DNA from: Urophycis tenuis
Taxonomy: Eukaryota > Chordata > Actinopteri > Gadiformes > Phycidae
Reading direction: 5' to 3'
Assembly (NCBI GenBank): GCA_036785325.1
Contig: JAXIVH010000156.1
Location: forward strand, 136,001 to 200,000
Length of the DNA stretch: 64,000 nucleotides
The notes beneath the pieces are model-generated. The model was given only the letters and a program-made list of their open reading frames with translations. It was not told where the DNA came from and did not search any database. Both the position numbers and the translations under genes were made by a program. This document shows positions 27,110 through 36,999 of this stretch, in pieces. The stretch's first letter is position 1. Each line of letters begins with the position of its first letter.

Positions 27110-28890
27110 TGGTTTTGTAAGAAAGGGCAGTATATTAGTCTCTGAGATTGTAATCTCAAAACATGAAGGTTTGCCAGATCCCTGCTCGTGTGGCAAGTGT
27201 GCACACAAGAATGGGTGTCCATGTGGGGTAGCTGGTATCCGTTGTTGCAAGTACTGCAGATGCAAGGAAGGCAATAGTTGTAAAAATCCTATCACTGAAT
27301 GATCTCTCATCGTCATCCCCATACCTGGACTCTGTTGTGAAAGCTTTACCTTGCAACACAGGGAATTAATCTGCTATTTTGTATTTTTCACTTTAGGTTA
27401 ACGTTCCAATGATAATAGCAAGGTTGGATATAAAATGTCTGTAGATTAATAAAATGTTTGTTTTCTTTCTTTAAAAAAAGTCCTGTGTTTGTATACAATT
27501 GTATTTATAATTTTCCATTAAAACGTTGTTTTAGTGGATTTAAACAGTTACGATACGACAGCATAACCTAGGCTGCTACAATCAACGCCAAGGACCACCA
27601 TGTTTTCTGATTTTCCTCTTCCCTCCCTCTCTCCACGTTTGATGTTGTCCTCGCTGTAAGTGTGAAAAACTATAAGGATCTCATCACAGTTGCCTCCAGC
27701 TTTGGTGACCATGCATGTCAAAGCAATGGTAAAGTTGTGGAATGTCTTGAGGGGTGGATCAAGTGTCTTTAAGGAGACCTTTCTCACCAATGCCATGAAG
27801 TCGATAATGATGGCGTGTGTTTACCGCGGGTTATCTGGACCTTCTTTATCTATTTGTGGACACAACTTCAACAGCTCAGTCCCAAGTTGTGATTTGGCAC
27901 TCTTCCTCAAGTAACCGTCTTTGTCAACCAAGAAGAATGTAGAGTTGGTGACCTCATGATGGAGGAGCTCCTCAACTGTGACCCCCCAGTGACACCCATA
28001 CTCAATAAACATGAGAGCTTTGATTGTCTCATCTTTGATGTCTGCTTTGGAAACCAAATTGAAGGTGGTCTTTGAGGATATCTTTAAAGGGGGAAAAAAA
28101 GTCCCATTCACCTGTAGAGTGATAATAGTGTCACCTGTTGTGATCATTTTCAGGGCTTTCGTCCCGGGTAGAGATTCATCACATGTTGTTCAATGGGGTC
28201 ATACCACCAGTACCGCCATCACTAAAAGGAGGAAAAGGTCGGATGGTGAAATCTCAACTCTTCTCCGTTTTGGCACCACAGTGGTGGAACGAGCTCCCTG
28301 CCAATGTCAGGACTGCAGAGTCACTCCCCATCTTCCGGAAGAGACTCAAGACCCACTTGTTCAGAGTTCACCTGAACCCTGCATAACCCTACCCTCATGC
28401 TCTTATTTGTTGTACGTCTTGGCACTTAGTCAGACATGTTTTATACCAGCAATGGTTAACCTAGCAATTGAAATGCTTGAAACTTGTTCAGTGACTTTCT
28501 CACTGTATTAGCAGTAATGAAATGTTTGACCTTATGACAAATGTACTCTTTGCAAGTCCCTTTGGATAAAAGCGTCTGCTAAATGCCCTGAATGTGCATG
28601 TAAAATTAGTCAATAACAGTTGAGATATTGTCCGCTAAATGAACAGCATACAAATCAAACCTCTACTAAATGTCACAAACACTTTTCAACCCAACAGCAG
28701 TGACCCCCTCAATGTTTGTGGATTTCATCCCAGAATGGAGCGTTTCTTCAGATGGCAATTACATTCACTGGAAGTCTAGTCGATGAGTCAACTGAGGTCT
28801 CGAGTCAAGCAGTTGCGATTCCAGGATTTCCCCCACAAATTCCAAGGATGGGTCCTCTTCACCAGGGAACTCTTAGGGATGTTTAAATGA
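27110..28890 (-). mobile_element. Transposon-like arm 1, decayed, with cysteine-rich segment
   Basis: Minus-strand open segments 28147-27821 (TGDTIITLQVNGTFFPP start) and 27796-27548 (CMVTKAGGNCDEILIVFHTY, then IKRGEREGRG) look like pieces of a repeated element's protein. A further minus-strand segment near 28880-28770 (FPGEEDPSLEFVGEILESQL) may be its upstream part. On the plus strand, 27130-27300 encodes a cysteine-rich stretch (CSCGKCAHKNGCPCG, then CCKYCRCKEGNSC) ending in a stop. The region is repeated in inverted orientation at 30.36-31.33 kb, which argues for a mobile or duplicated element. I cannot name the family. An L2-like end interrupts the arm at 28203-28614. Confidence 0.65.
28203..28614 (+). 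mobile_element. L2-like LINE 3' end
   Basis: The segment encodes WNELPANVRTAESLPIFRKR followed by LKTHLF and a stop, the C-terminal pattern of many fish LINE reverse-transcriptase ORFs. It ends with tttggataaaagcgtctgct aaatg, the common 3' tail of fish L2-like elements. The inverted arm at 30.5 kb runs through the same flanking sequence without this insert, so the borders are precise (gggtcat | 412 bp | attagtc). A related copy lies at 58.35-58.50 kb on the minus strand. Confidence 0.82.
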
Positions 28891-29172
28891 ACAGTTCAAA
28901 TCAGATTTTAAATGTTTGCATTTGTTTAATATAGTCATAATAATATGTTGTGTCATAATATTGAATATCACATTACAAAACCATCCTGAGCTGGATTATA
29001 TCAAATTCTGTTACCTACTGCAGTCACTCAACCCCAAGGAGGCACTAACAGGTGGATGGACATTATTCAATGTATCCTTGATTTAAATCATTTGCACCCA
29101 GGGCCACATTTCAGCTTCATGCAAGATAAAAAAGTTTTAAATGACTGACATGTTGCTGCTTTGCAAGGACAA

Positions 29173-29874
29173 TTCAGCCTATAGGGCTTAAAGAAAGGGG
29201 GCACGAAACATAAGAAAAAGAGCATTTTATTATTTTAGCAAGTTTCAATTTGAGCCAGCACCAAAACCAAGCAAGGCCATGCTGAACGGGAAACTACTGA
29301 GCACTGGTTTGTTGATGTCAGCAGGTGGGTGAAGAGCTCAGCCTGCGGTACTGTGGACTGGTAGGTTGCTGTTCACATTGCCCGGCGCCTCAGGTATGGG
29401 CAAATGCAAATCCTTCAGTCGATGAAACTTGTCACGAAATGGCTCCATAGGCGCCGTCAAAACCGGTGGCGTAGTTTTCTCCTTTTCAACTGAGGAAAGA
29501 TGGGACATTTTAAAAAGACGCCATTTTTAACCTCCCTGTGTCTCTGGATTATTTTCGGCATTGTTTTATGGCAATGGCTAACAAATCTGCCAAGTCTCCT
29601 ATAAGAAAACGGATTTTCAAGTTAGAAAAGACAAATGGCCAAATAAAATTGAGATATTTCAAAGTAGGCCGACATAGTATCTCACAGTAACTAGACAAGA
29701 ACACGCACCATTTCCAGTGTTTGGCACAGGATTACATTGCACTGCAAAAAAAGAAAACAATTAAGCCACGATATGTATAATTAACAAAGATGCATAGCAA
29801 ACGAGAATGTACCTCTTACCAGATGTAATACACGTTGACACACAAAGAAGTGCAGTTAGGATTGACAAAAACAT
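29173..29874 (-). pseudogene. Astacin-family protease pseudogene (5' exons plus 3' UTR, catalytic exons deleted)
   Basis: This is a duplicate of the astacin gene at 31.7-33.5 kb. It retains exon 1 (29874-29820, signal peptide MFLSILTALLCVST), exon 2 (29741-29709, CNPVP) and exon 3 near 29597-29532. The exon 3 copy has an extra base relative to its parent and reaches a TAA within the exon. It then jumps directly to the parent's 3' UTR sequence (29.18-29.52 kb, including a minus-strand AATAAA at 29226-29231). All exons encoding the zinc site and Met-turn, about 1.4 kb in the parent, are missing. The homology continues through the promoter side to 30242. Clearly non-functional as a protease. Confidence 0.88.
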
Positions 29875-30243
29875 AATTTCTAAAATACTTGGACAAGTCT
29901 CCTGCCACCCCTGATAGCCAACGTCTTCTGGGCCAATGTGTTAATTGTGCTTATTAATATCAGCTGGGGTGGCCTGGCTCCCTGTTTATGTGCGTCGTTT
30001 GGGATGACGTCATTTCTGGGAATGAATACCACCAAGATATATTTATTGTCAATTATGTAACGTATAATAAATAATATAGGCTTGAATTGACTCCATACTT
30101 TTTATTGGGAGGTCTGCTTCAAAACTGGTAACACTGAAATAGCCTACATGATTGTCAATTTAACCGACTGTGCTCTGTCTGTCCTGAGTTAACACACCAG
30201 ACAGATAGATAGAGGGCGACAAAACACTATAAGGTATAGTGGC

Positions 30244-31331
30244 TATTTTATACCCATTACTTTTTTTCTTATTTTGCATAATTTGTTCAAACAGTTAGCG
30301 AAAAATAGGCCTAGCTTGCACCAAGAAATGACACGAGAAATGGTTTGTTTGCACAACAAGATACAATCCAAGAAAGGTAACGTAGCGCTGCTGACAGATC
30401 GACTGTAGCAGCCTAGGTGTCGTATCGCATTTAATAAATCCACTAAAACAACGTTTTAACGTCTTGAGCACTTATTAGTCTAGGTCCTGGGTAAGATTTG
30501 TATGCGCTTCATTTAGCGGAGAATATCTCAACTGTTTGGACTAATATGACCCCATTGAACAACGTGGGATGTCAGAATCTCTACCCGGGACCAAAGTCCT
30601 GAAAATGACCCCAACAGGTAACACTCCAACAGGTGACACTATTATCATACTACAGGTGAATGGGACGGGTTTCCCTTTATAGATATCCACTTACATTTCT
30701 ACCAGATTAATCTTCATAAGATAAATACCTTTTGTATTACACTTTGTCTAAAAAAAATAATAAAATATGGAAATGAGGCAATGTCTCATTATATATGCGA
30801 ATATAAACTCTTGAAGCGACAGATTTTCTGAGGTGATCAATGTTTACAATGACCATGTAGTGTAAGTGTAAGAATTCTGGTTTGATATTTATAATTGTGT
30901 TTGTGGAGCTGTTCAGTGTGGATGTTGTGTGTTTGGGGGGAATGGAAAATTATAAATACAATTGTATATAAACACGACTTTTTTTAAAGAAAGAAAACAA
31001 ACATTTTATTAATATACAAACATTTTATATCCAACCTTGCTATTATCATTGGAACGTTAACCTAAAGTGAAAAATACAAAATAGCAGATTAATTCCCTGT
31101 GTTGCAAGGTAAAGCTTTCACAACAGAGTCCAGGTATGGGGATGACGATGAGAGCTCATTCAGTGATATGATTTTTACAACTATTGCCTTCCTTGCATCT
31201 GCAGTACTTGCTACAACGGATACCAGCTACCCCACATGGACACCCATTCTTGTGTGCACACTTGCCACACGGGCAAGGATCTGGCAAACCTTCATGTTTT
31301 GAGATTACAATCTCAGGGACTAATAAACTGC
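30244..31331 (+). mobile_element. Transposon-like arm 2, inverted relative to arm 1
   Basis: 30.95-31.33 kb is the reverse complement of 27.11-27.52 kb with few differences, including the cysteine-rich segment, here on the minus strand (31.29-31.12 kb). 30.36-30.46 kb matches 27.52-27.59 kb inverted. 30.53-30.69 kb matches 28.09-28.20 kb inverted, where TGDTIIILQVNGTGFP is still readable. The L2 insert of arm 1 is absent. The coding frames are broken by stops. Confidence 0.7.
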
Positions 31332-31382
31332 CAGCCTATAGTGTTTAAAGAAAGGGGGCAAGAGACATAAGAAAAAGAGTAT

Positions 31383-31388
31383 TTTATT
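31383..31388 (-). terminator. Polyadenylation signal of the astacin gene
   Basis: TTTATT on the plus strand reads AATAAA on the minus strand, 340 bases after the stop codon. The same signal is kept in the pseudogene copy. Confidence 0.55.
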
Positions 31389-31727
31389 ATTTCGGCAAGT
31401 TTCAATTTGAGCCAGCACCAAAACCAAGCAAGGCCATAGTGATGAACAGGAAACTACTGAGCACTGGTTTGTTGATGTCAGCAGGTGGGTGAAGAGCTCA
31501 GCCAGACATCCTCACTGCGTTACTGTGGACTGGTAGGTTGCCGTTCACATTGCCCGCGCCTCAGGTATGCGCAAATGCAATTCCTTCAGTCGATGAAACC
31601 TGGTAAGAAACGCCTTCATCGGCGCCGTCCAAACTGGTGGCGTAGTTTCCTCATCTACCTTAACAACTGAGGAAAGACGAGACATTTTAAAAAGATGCCA
31701 TTTTAAAACGTGTTCAACAAGATGCAT

Positions 31728-33457
31728 TCAAAGACCACACAGACCGCATTTGTAAAGGACTCGGATTCTCTTGATGTCCAGTGCAGTCAGGTGACTCCTC
31801 TGCCCCATTTTGTCATTGTCTTTGAGCGCAATGATGGTGGGCAATCCGTTTTTAGAGAAGAAAAAGCTGTCAAAAAATTAAATAAAAAGGTCACACGGGT
31901 ACCAAAAGTGGAGTTATTTTCCTCGTAGTTCAGACGTTACCTTCCGTAGTGCATGATGGAAGAAGAATCATAAGGAAGACCGAATGTGTGGCCGGGTTGC
32001 TTGAGGAAATTGGCCATCAATCCTGTAACAGGATTACACTTTGAGTCTCAAACGGGGGACGAGTCCCCTGGCCATCCACGACCCCCGCTGTTGACAATCA
32101 GGTCTCACGCACCATCCATGATGTTGTTCTCAATGATGCGAATGTGCTGGTTGCGGTCCACCCTGGTGTGTTCGTGGTGGAAACCCAGAGCGTGGAGGAT
32201 CTCGTGTGCCAGGTTCCCCGCGGAGCAGTCGGGTCCAACAAACAGTTTCTGTATTCCACCTTGGAACCCCACAAAGGACGCACACCTGCACACACGCAGA
32301 GATGTTAGGCTTTTTTTTTTTTTTAAGAAAAAGAATTTGACAAAATGGCTGTAAATATTTCAGTTTGAATATTCTGGTTAATCTCACTCACCCCTTGGCC
32401 GGCTGGAAAGACAGGTAGTCGGGTTCTCTGGTTCGCTTGTGGAAGGACACGCAGGTGTGTTCAGACACCATCTCCATCGCCTCCAGCAAGGTGTCCATCA
32501 TATTGGCTGCACACACACACACACGCATACACACACACACACACACACACAGTTGGATACTACCACAAAAACACCCGACCGGTCAAGGGAAAGATGGGAC
32601 AGTGATTCATAACACGACCAACCTATCACTGGGCTGATGACATATGGCACCGAGACCCTTCCTGGTGCACCTGGCCAGACCTCCGTCAGAGCATTCCTGT
32701 CAGACTACCATGAAGAGGTCATTCCTGTCAGACTACCATGAAGAGGTCATTCCTGTCAGACTACCATGAAGAGGTCAGCTGATGCAGCCTCAGCCATTGT
32801 TTCACACATTTAACAGCCAAGTGCCCAAAAGGGAAAATCAAGTACATTTTACATACACTGGATGTCACAAGAACATTTTTTTAAAATAAAAGTGAATACA
32901 CCCAAACCGCCCACAGGAGCCTACATCTGGTCTGTGTATACGCTTGGCAAACTTTGACCTACTGGCATCATCATGTCACCCTGAATAATGGCTTCTTGAG
33001 GGTTGAGTAGTTCTGCAAAGAACGAGGAAAACATTCAGAAAGGCAACAAACTAAGCTTACTCTTCTGACTAAGCTTACATTTCAATTCAATTAGAAAACA
33101 AACAGGTTGTGCATTTACCTCCCAGTGTCTCTGGATTCTTTTCGGCATAGTTTATGGCAATGGCTAACAAATCTGTCAAGTCTCCTATAGGAAACCGATT
33201 TTCAAGTTAGAAAAGACAAATGGCCAAATAAAATTCTTTGACATATTTCAAAGTAGGCCAACCTAGTATCTCATAGTAACTAGACATGAACACGCACCAT
33301 TTCCAGTATCTGGCACAGGATTACATTGCACTGCAAAAAAAGAAATCAACAATTAGGCCACAATATGCATAATTAAATACATAGCAAACTAGACTACCTT
33401 ACCAGATCTAATATATGTTGACACACAGAATAGTGCAGTTAGGATTGACAAAAACAT
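31728..33457 (-). CDS. Astacin-family zinc metalloprotease (secreted)
   Basis: Exons in transcript order: 33457-33403 (signal peptide MFLSILTALFCVST), 33330-33298, 33184-33119, 33012-32963 (propeptide), 32696-32623 (VSVPYVIS), 32506-32392 (MVSEHTCVSFHKRT), 32285-32113 (zinc motif HEILHALGFHHEHTRVDR, fitting HExxHxxGFxHExxRxDR), 32022-31941 (Met-turn region SIMHYG), 31866-31728 (ending in IKRIRVLYKCGLCGL). It resembles the fish hatching-enzyme/C6AST-like astacins: short protease with no CUB or EGF domains. The subtype is not resolved. One oddity is that the 33012-32963 to 32696-32623 junction does not agree in phase with any donor I can find, so a small exon was missed or there is a frameshift. 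The usual cysteine-containing start of the mature domain is also not visible. All other junctions agree. Function is therefore likely but not certain. Confidence 0.85.
32512..32553. repeat. CA microsatellite in the astacin gene
   Basis: A short (CA)n run directly upstream (in transcript sense) of exon 32506-32392. Confidence 0.85.
32692..32775. repeat. 28-bp triplicate containing an astacin 3' splice site
   Basis: Three consecutive 28-base units (cattcctgtcagactaccat gaagaggt). On the minus strand each has ctgacag|GAATG, the acceptor of exon 32696-32623. Confidence 0.9.
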
Positions 33458-33814
33458 AATTTCTAAAATACTTGGACAAGTCTCCTGCCACCCCTGATAG
33501 CCAACGTCTTCTGGGCCAATGTGTTAATTGTATTTATTAATATCAGCTGGGGTGGCCTGGCTCCCTGTTTGTGTCGTTTGGGATGATGTCATTTCAGGGA
33601 ATGAATACCACCAAGAAATATTCATTGTCAATTCTGTAACGTATAATAAATAATATAGGCTTAATTTAACTGCATACTTTTTTGAGTGGTCTGCTTCAAA
33701 ACTGGTAATACTGAAGTCCATAATTGTCAATGTAACGGCCTGTGCTCTGTGTCTATCTGAGTGAACCCCCCCAGACAGATAGAGGGCGACAAAACACTAG
33801 AAGGTATAGTGGAT

Positions 33815-33987
33815 ACTTCCGGTCAGTCGTAGAAGAAGAGAAGTCCTTCCCAGAGAAATATGTCCACATGGAAATGCCAACAGTGACGGATTTTGTTTGT
33901 ATACATATGTAGAACACTTGTTCTACTTTATTCGTATAACTACAGCGTCGTTGCAGTGAACCTTCTCGGGTGACTACGGACACGAGG
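33815..33987 (+). promoter_or_regulatory. zcchc9 promoter and probable non-coding first exon
   Basis: ACTTCCGGT at about 33815-33823 is an ETS-type site typical of housekeeping vertebrate promoters. It is followed by a GC-richer segment ending in a good donor (cacgag|gtgcgt, donor near 33987). The coding exon has an acceptor-like tttgatcag just before its ATG, which fits a non-coding first exon. The astacin duplication unit ends right at this point. Confidence 0.5.
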
Positions 33988-34009
33988 TGCGTAGCGTCGG
34001 TACTGTTGT

Positions 34010-34432
34010 TCTAATATGGCGACCTAAACACCAGCCCACTGCTAACTAGTTTAATACCGCGACCTTAACACCAGCCCACTGCTAACTAGTTTAATACCGC
34101 GACCTAAACACCAGCCCACTGCTAACTAGTTTAATATTGCGACCTAAACACCAGCCCACTGCTAACTAGTTTAATACCGCGACCTAAACACCAGCCCACT
34201 GCTAACTAGTTTAATACCGCGACCTAAACACCAGCCCACTGTTAACTAGTTTAATATGGCGACCTAAACACCAGCCCACTGCTAACTAGTTTAATATTGC
34301 GACCTAAACACCAGCCCACTGCTAACTAGTTTAATACCGCGACCTAAACACCAGCCCACTGCTAACTAGTTTAATATGGCGACCTAAACACCAGCCCACT
34401 GTTAACTAGTTTAATATGGCGACCTAAAACCA
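34010..34432. repeat. 40-bp minisatellite in the zcchc9 5' intron
   Basis: About ten and a half units of the form gcgacctaaacaccagccca ctgctaactagtttaatacc, differing mainly at ataccgc/atattgc/atatggc. Confidence 0.95.
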
Positions 34433-34555
34433 CTGCTAACTCTTTAGTTAGAGTCCTCCTGCATGCTCCATCCTCTGTATCTACTAGCAGATATAGCTGA
34501 TATAGCTATATGATGATATATGTGTATATATATGATTTGATCAGAAGGGGTCAAC

Positions 34556-36349
34556 ATGACGAGGTGGGCCCGAGCCAATAACATCCACAAACACAAACCG
34601 GCCGACGCCACCCCATGGGACCAGCTCAAACAGCCGGCCCAGTCTGGAGCCAAAAGAACATTCCCAGCTTCCAGGGGTGCTCCACGCCAAGGAGGCACGT
34701 CGGACCCTCTCCGGAGGACCCAGCGGCAGGGGCCCGCGGATTACAAGAAGCCCAACAAGAAGAAGAAGGACTATGACAACGTGGACGTGAACGGCTTCCT
34801 GGAGTACCTGCAGCAGAGCGGCCAGCCTCTCCCCCGGGGCCAGCAGGACGGGGAGCAGGGCCTCCGAGAAGAGGTGGAGACGGCTCTGAGGAAGGACGAC
34901 CGCCGGGAGCACAGGAGGATAAAGAGGCAAACCGATAAGAAAAATAAAATGGTGGGTGTTTCCCCCCCCACAGCCTTTAATGTTGAGTTTTGGCACTACC
35001 ATGTCCTCCTTTTGAGGGCAGCCGCGGCCTACTGGTTAGGACTTGTAACCGGAGGGTTGCCGGTTCGAACCCCGACCAGTACGAACGGCTGAAGTGCCTG
35101 TGAGCAAGGCACCTAACCCCTCACTGCTCCCCGAGCGCCGCTGTTGGCAGCTAACTGCCTCGGGATTAGTGTGTATTTCACCTCACTGTGTGCCTCACCA
35201 TCACTGAGTGTATTTCCACTAATTCACGATTGGGTTAAATGCAGAGACCAAATTTCCCTCACGGGATCAAAAGAGTAATTCTTCTTCTTCTTTCTTCTTC
35301 CTGTCTCATACGGTTCTCATACGGTTCTGATGGTCCTTCCCAGCTGTGCTTCAACTGCAGACAGCCGGGCCACGGGCTGGCTGACTGCCCCGAGGCGGAG
35401 CGGGACGTGGAGATGGGCCGGGGGATCTGCTTCCGCTGCGGCTCCACGGAGCACGAGGTCCAGAGGTGCCGGGCCAAGGTGGACCCGGCTCTGGGTGAGG
35501 GGCTGGTTCACATCACACACCGGCATCGTTGGGTCTATGTTGCAAGTTTGTTTTTCTTTTGGTATGTAGGAATTCTTGCACACACAGAGCTCACATTAAA
35601 CATCTAATACACAAGGACTCAAAAACAATCTTGATATATAATATTGAGATTTGTTTGAATGCACATATAATAATACAATATAGATAAACTCCATAAAATG
35701 TACTTGCAAAAATACAACAACAATAAAATATATATAAATTTGTATAGCAGATATAAATCACTTTGTCTAGCAGCCTGTGAAAGACTTGAAGTGCAGGTGC
35801 ATGAGTTTAGTTCAGCTGTTGATGAAACGTGTTGCCCGTGGGTTTAAAAACTCTGGTGCTTTGTGTGTGGATGTTGCAGGAAGACAAAGCAGCATGTAAT
35901 GTTGACACATGTTCTGCTTCTCAGGGGAGTTTCCTTACGCTAAGTGCTTCATCTGTGGCAAGACGGGCCACCTGTCTCGCTCCTGCCCGGACAACCCCCG
36001 GGGTCTCTACAAAGAAGGTCAGAACCCCAGTTCACCTTTGAGGCAGCGGTCTGCCGTGGACAGCGTGTGTATTGTGTTGACGCGTGGTGGTCTTTACAGG
36101 AGGCAGCTGTCACGTGTGTGGCTCTGTGGAACACTTCCAGAAGGACTGTCCAGAGCACCAGTCTGCAGGTGAGCCTCTCTCTCTCCTCACGGGACTCTCC
36201 CTTAATCCTTTAAAAAAATGTAAAAAGTCCCCGTCTCCGGAGGCCGGACGGTCTCGGTGTCACAGTGTTTTGAGTCCCAGCTGAAAGGTTTCGGGGCTCA
36301 ATCTCACCGTCTGTCACCCTTGAGAAAGATGCTGCTGAATCTCGTTTGT

Positions 36350-36380
<31 letters not shown>

Positions 36381-36520
36381 GTGTTGCCCCCCCCCCCATG
36401 CTAACAGCAGCCTCCATCACGCTGGGCTGGCTGTCCAACAACATGAGCGCTGACCACGAGGATGTGGACGTGCCGCTGAAGAAGGCCAAACCCAAACAGA
36501 CCAGGGTGGTCACGTTCTGA
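34556..36520 (+). CDS. zcchc9: Zinc finger CCHC domain-containing protein 9, complete
   Basis: Exons 34556-34951, 35344-35494, 35925-36017, 36100-36168 and 36408-36520 sum to 822 nt (273 aa; human 271). The start MTRWARANN matches the family (human MTRWARVS). The basic N-terminal half (PNKKKKDYDNVDVNGFLEYL) is followed by four CCHC knuckles: CFNCRQPGHGLADC, CFRCGSTEHEVQRC, CFICGKTGHLSRSC and CHVCGSVEHFQKDC. The C-terminus reads LGWLSNNMSADHEDVDVP and ends VVTF. The protein is a predicted nucleolar, RNA-binding zinc-knuckle protein; its precise role is poorly defined. A SINE lies in the first coding intron, and an approximately 30-base poly-C tract precedes the last exon. Phases agree at every junction. 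Confidence 0.97.
35014..35283 (+). mobile_element. tRNA-derived SINE, near full length
   Basis: The head gggcagccgcggcctactgg (box A region) is followed by gccggttcgaaccccgac (box B), then a spacer and a tail shared with the copy at 20083 (cacctaacccctcactgctc, attgggttaaatgcagagac), ending in a ttctt repeat. It lies in a zcchc9 intron. Confidence 0.9.
36350..36398. repeat. Poly-C tract before the zcchc9 last exon
   Basis: About 30 C residues, then gtgttg and nine more C, lie next to the acceptor ctaacag. Confidence 0.9.
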
Positions 36521-36665
36521 CGGCATCACGTGGACCTGCAGCATTACGCCTGTGTGCTCTACTGTGTGCTCTACACAGCGGTATTACGCCTGTGTGCTCT
36601 ACTGTGTGCTCTACACAGAGGTATTACGCCTCTGTGCTCTACACAGATGCATGATGCAGTGAGAA
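36521..36665. repeat. Short tandem repeat in the zcchc9 3' UTR
   Basis: Two to three imperfect copies of tgtgtgctctactgtgtgct and ctacacag with gtattacgcc, starting right after the stop codon. Confidence 0.6.
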
Positions 36666-36974
36666 ATGGATGCACAGCATTTGGAAAACATTTAATTGAC
36701 CTCACTCTGTAAAATACATGGATTGCTGATGTGTGTTGTTGTATTTGGGTTTTTACAAATATCTCCAGCATTTTTTTGAGAGTCGAATGAAAGAACAGCG
36801 CAAATGTAAAAGAAACAGTTTTGTACACACAATTTTAATAATCACTCAGGTTGTTGATGAATATCTGTACAATAATTCTTTATATGTACATAGGTGGCAA
36901 CCTATGTACCCAGATATTGTTAAGACAAAGGTTTACTGGAAACGGTTTCTTTTCAAGTAAAGGTTTCTGTAGCT

Positions 36975-36980
36975 AATAAA
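36975..36980 (+). terminator. zcchc9 polyadenylation signal
   Basis: AATAAA lies 455 bases after the stop codon, giving a plausible 3' UTR of about 480 bases. Confidence 0.6.
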
Positions 36981-36999
36981 CTGTCAGTGTATTTCTGCT

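Noticed and set aside
35014..35110. Genuine tRNA gene
   Set aside because: Box A and box B are present, but the sequence continues into a SINE tail shared with another locus and lacks a clear tRNA 3' end.
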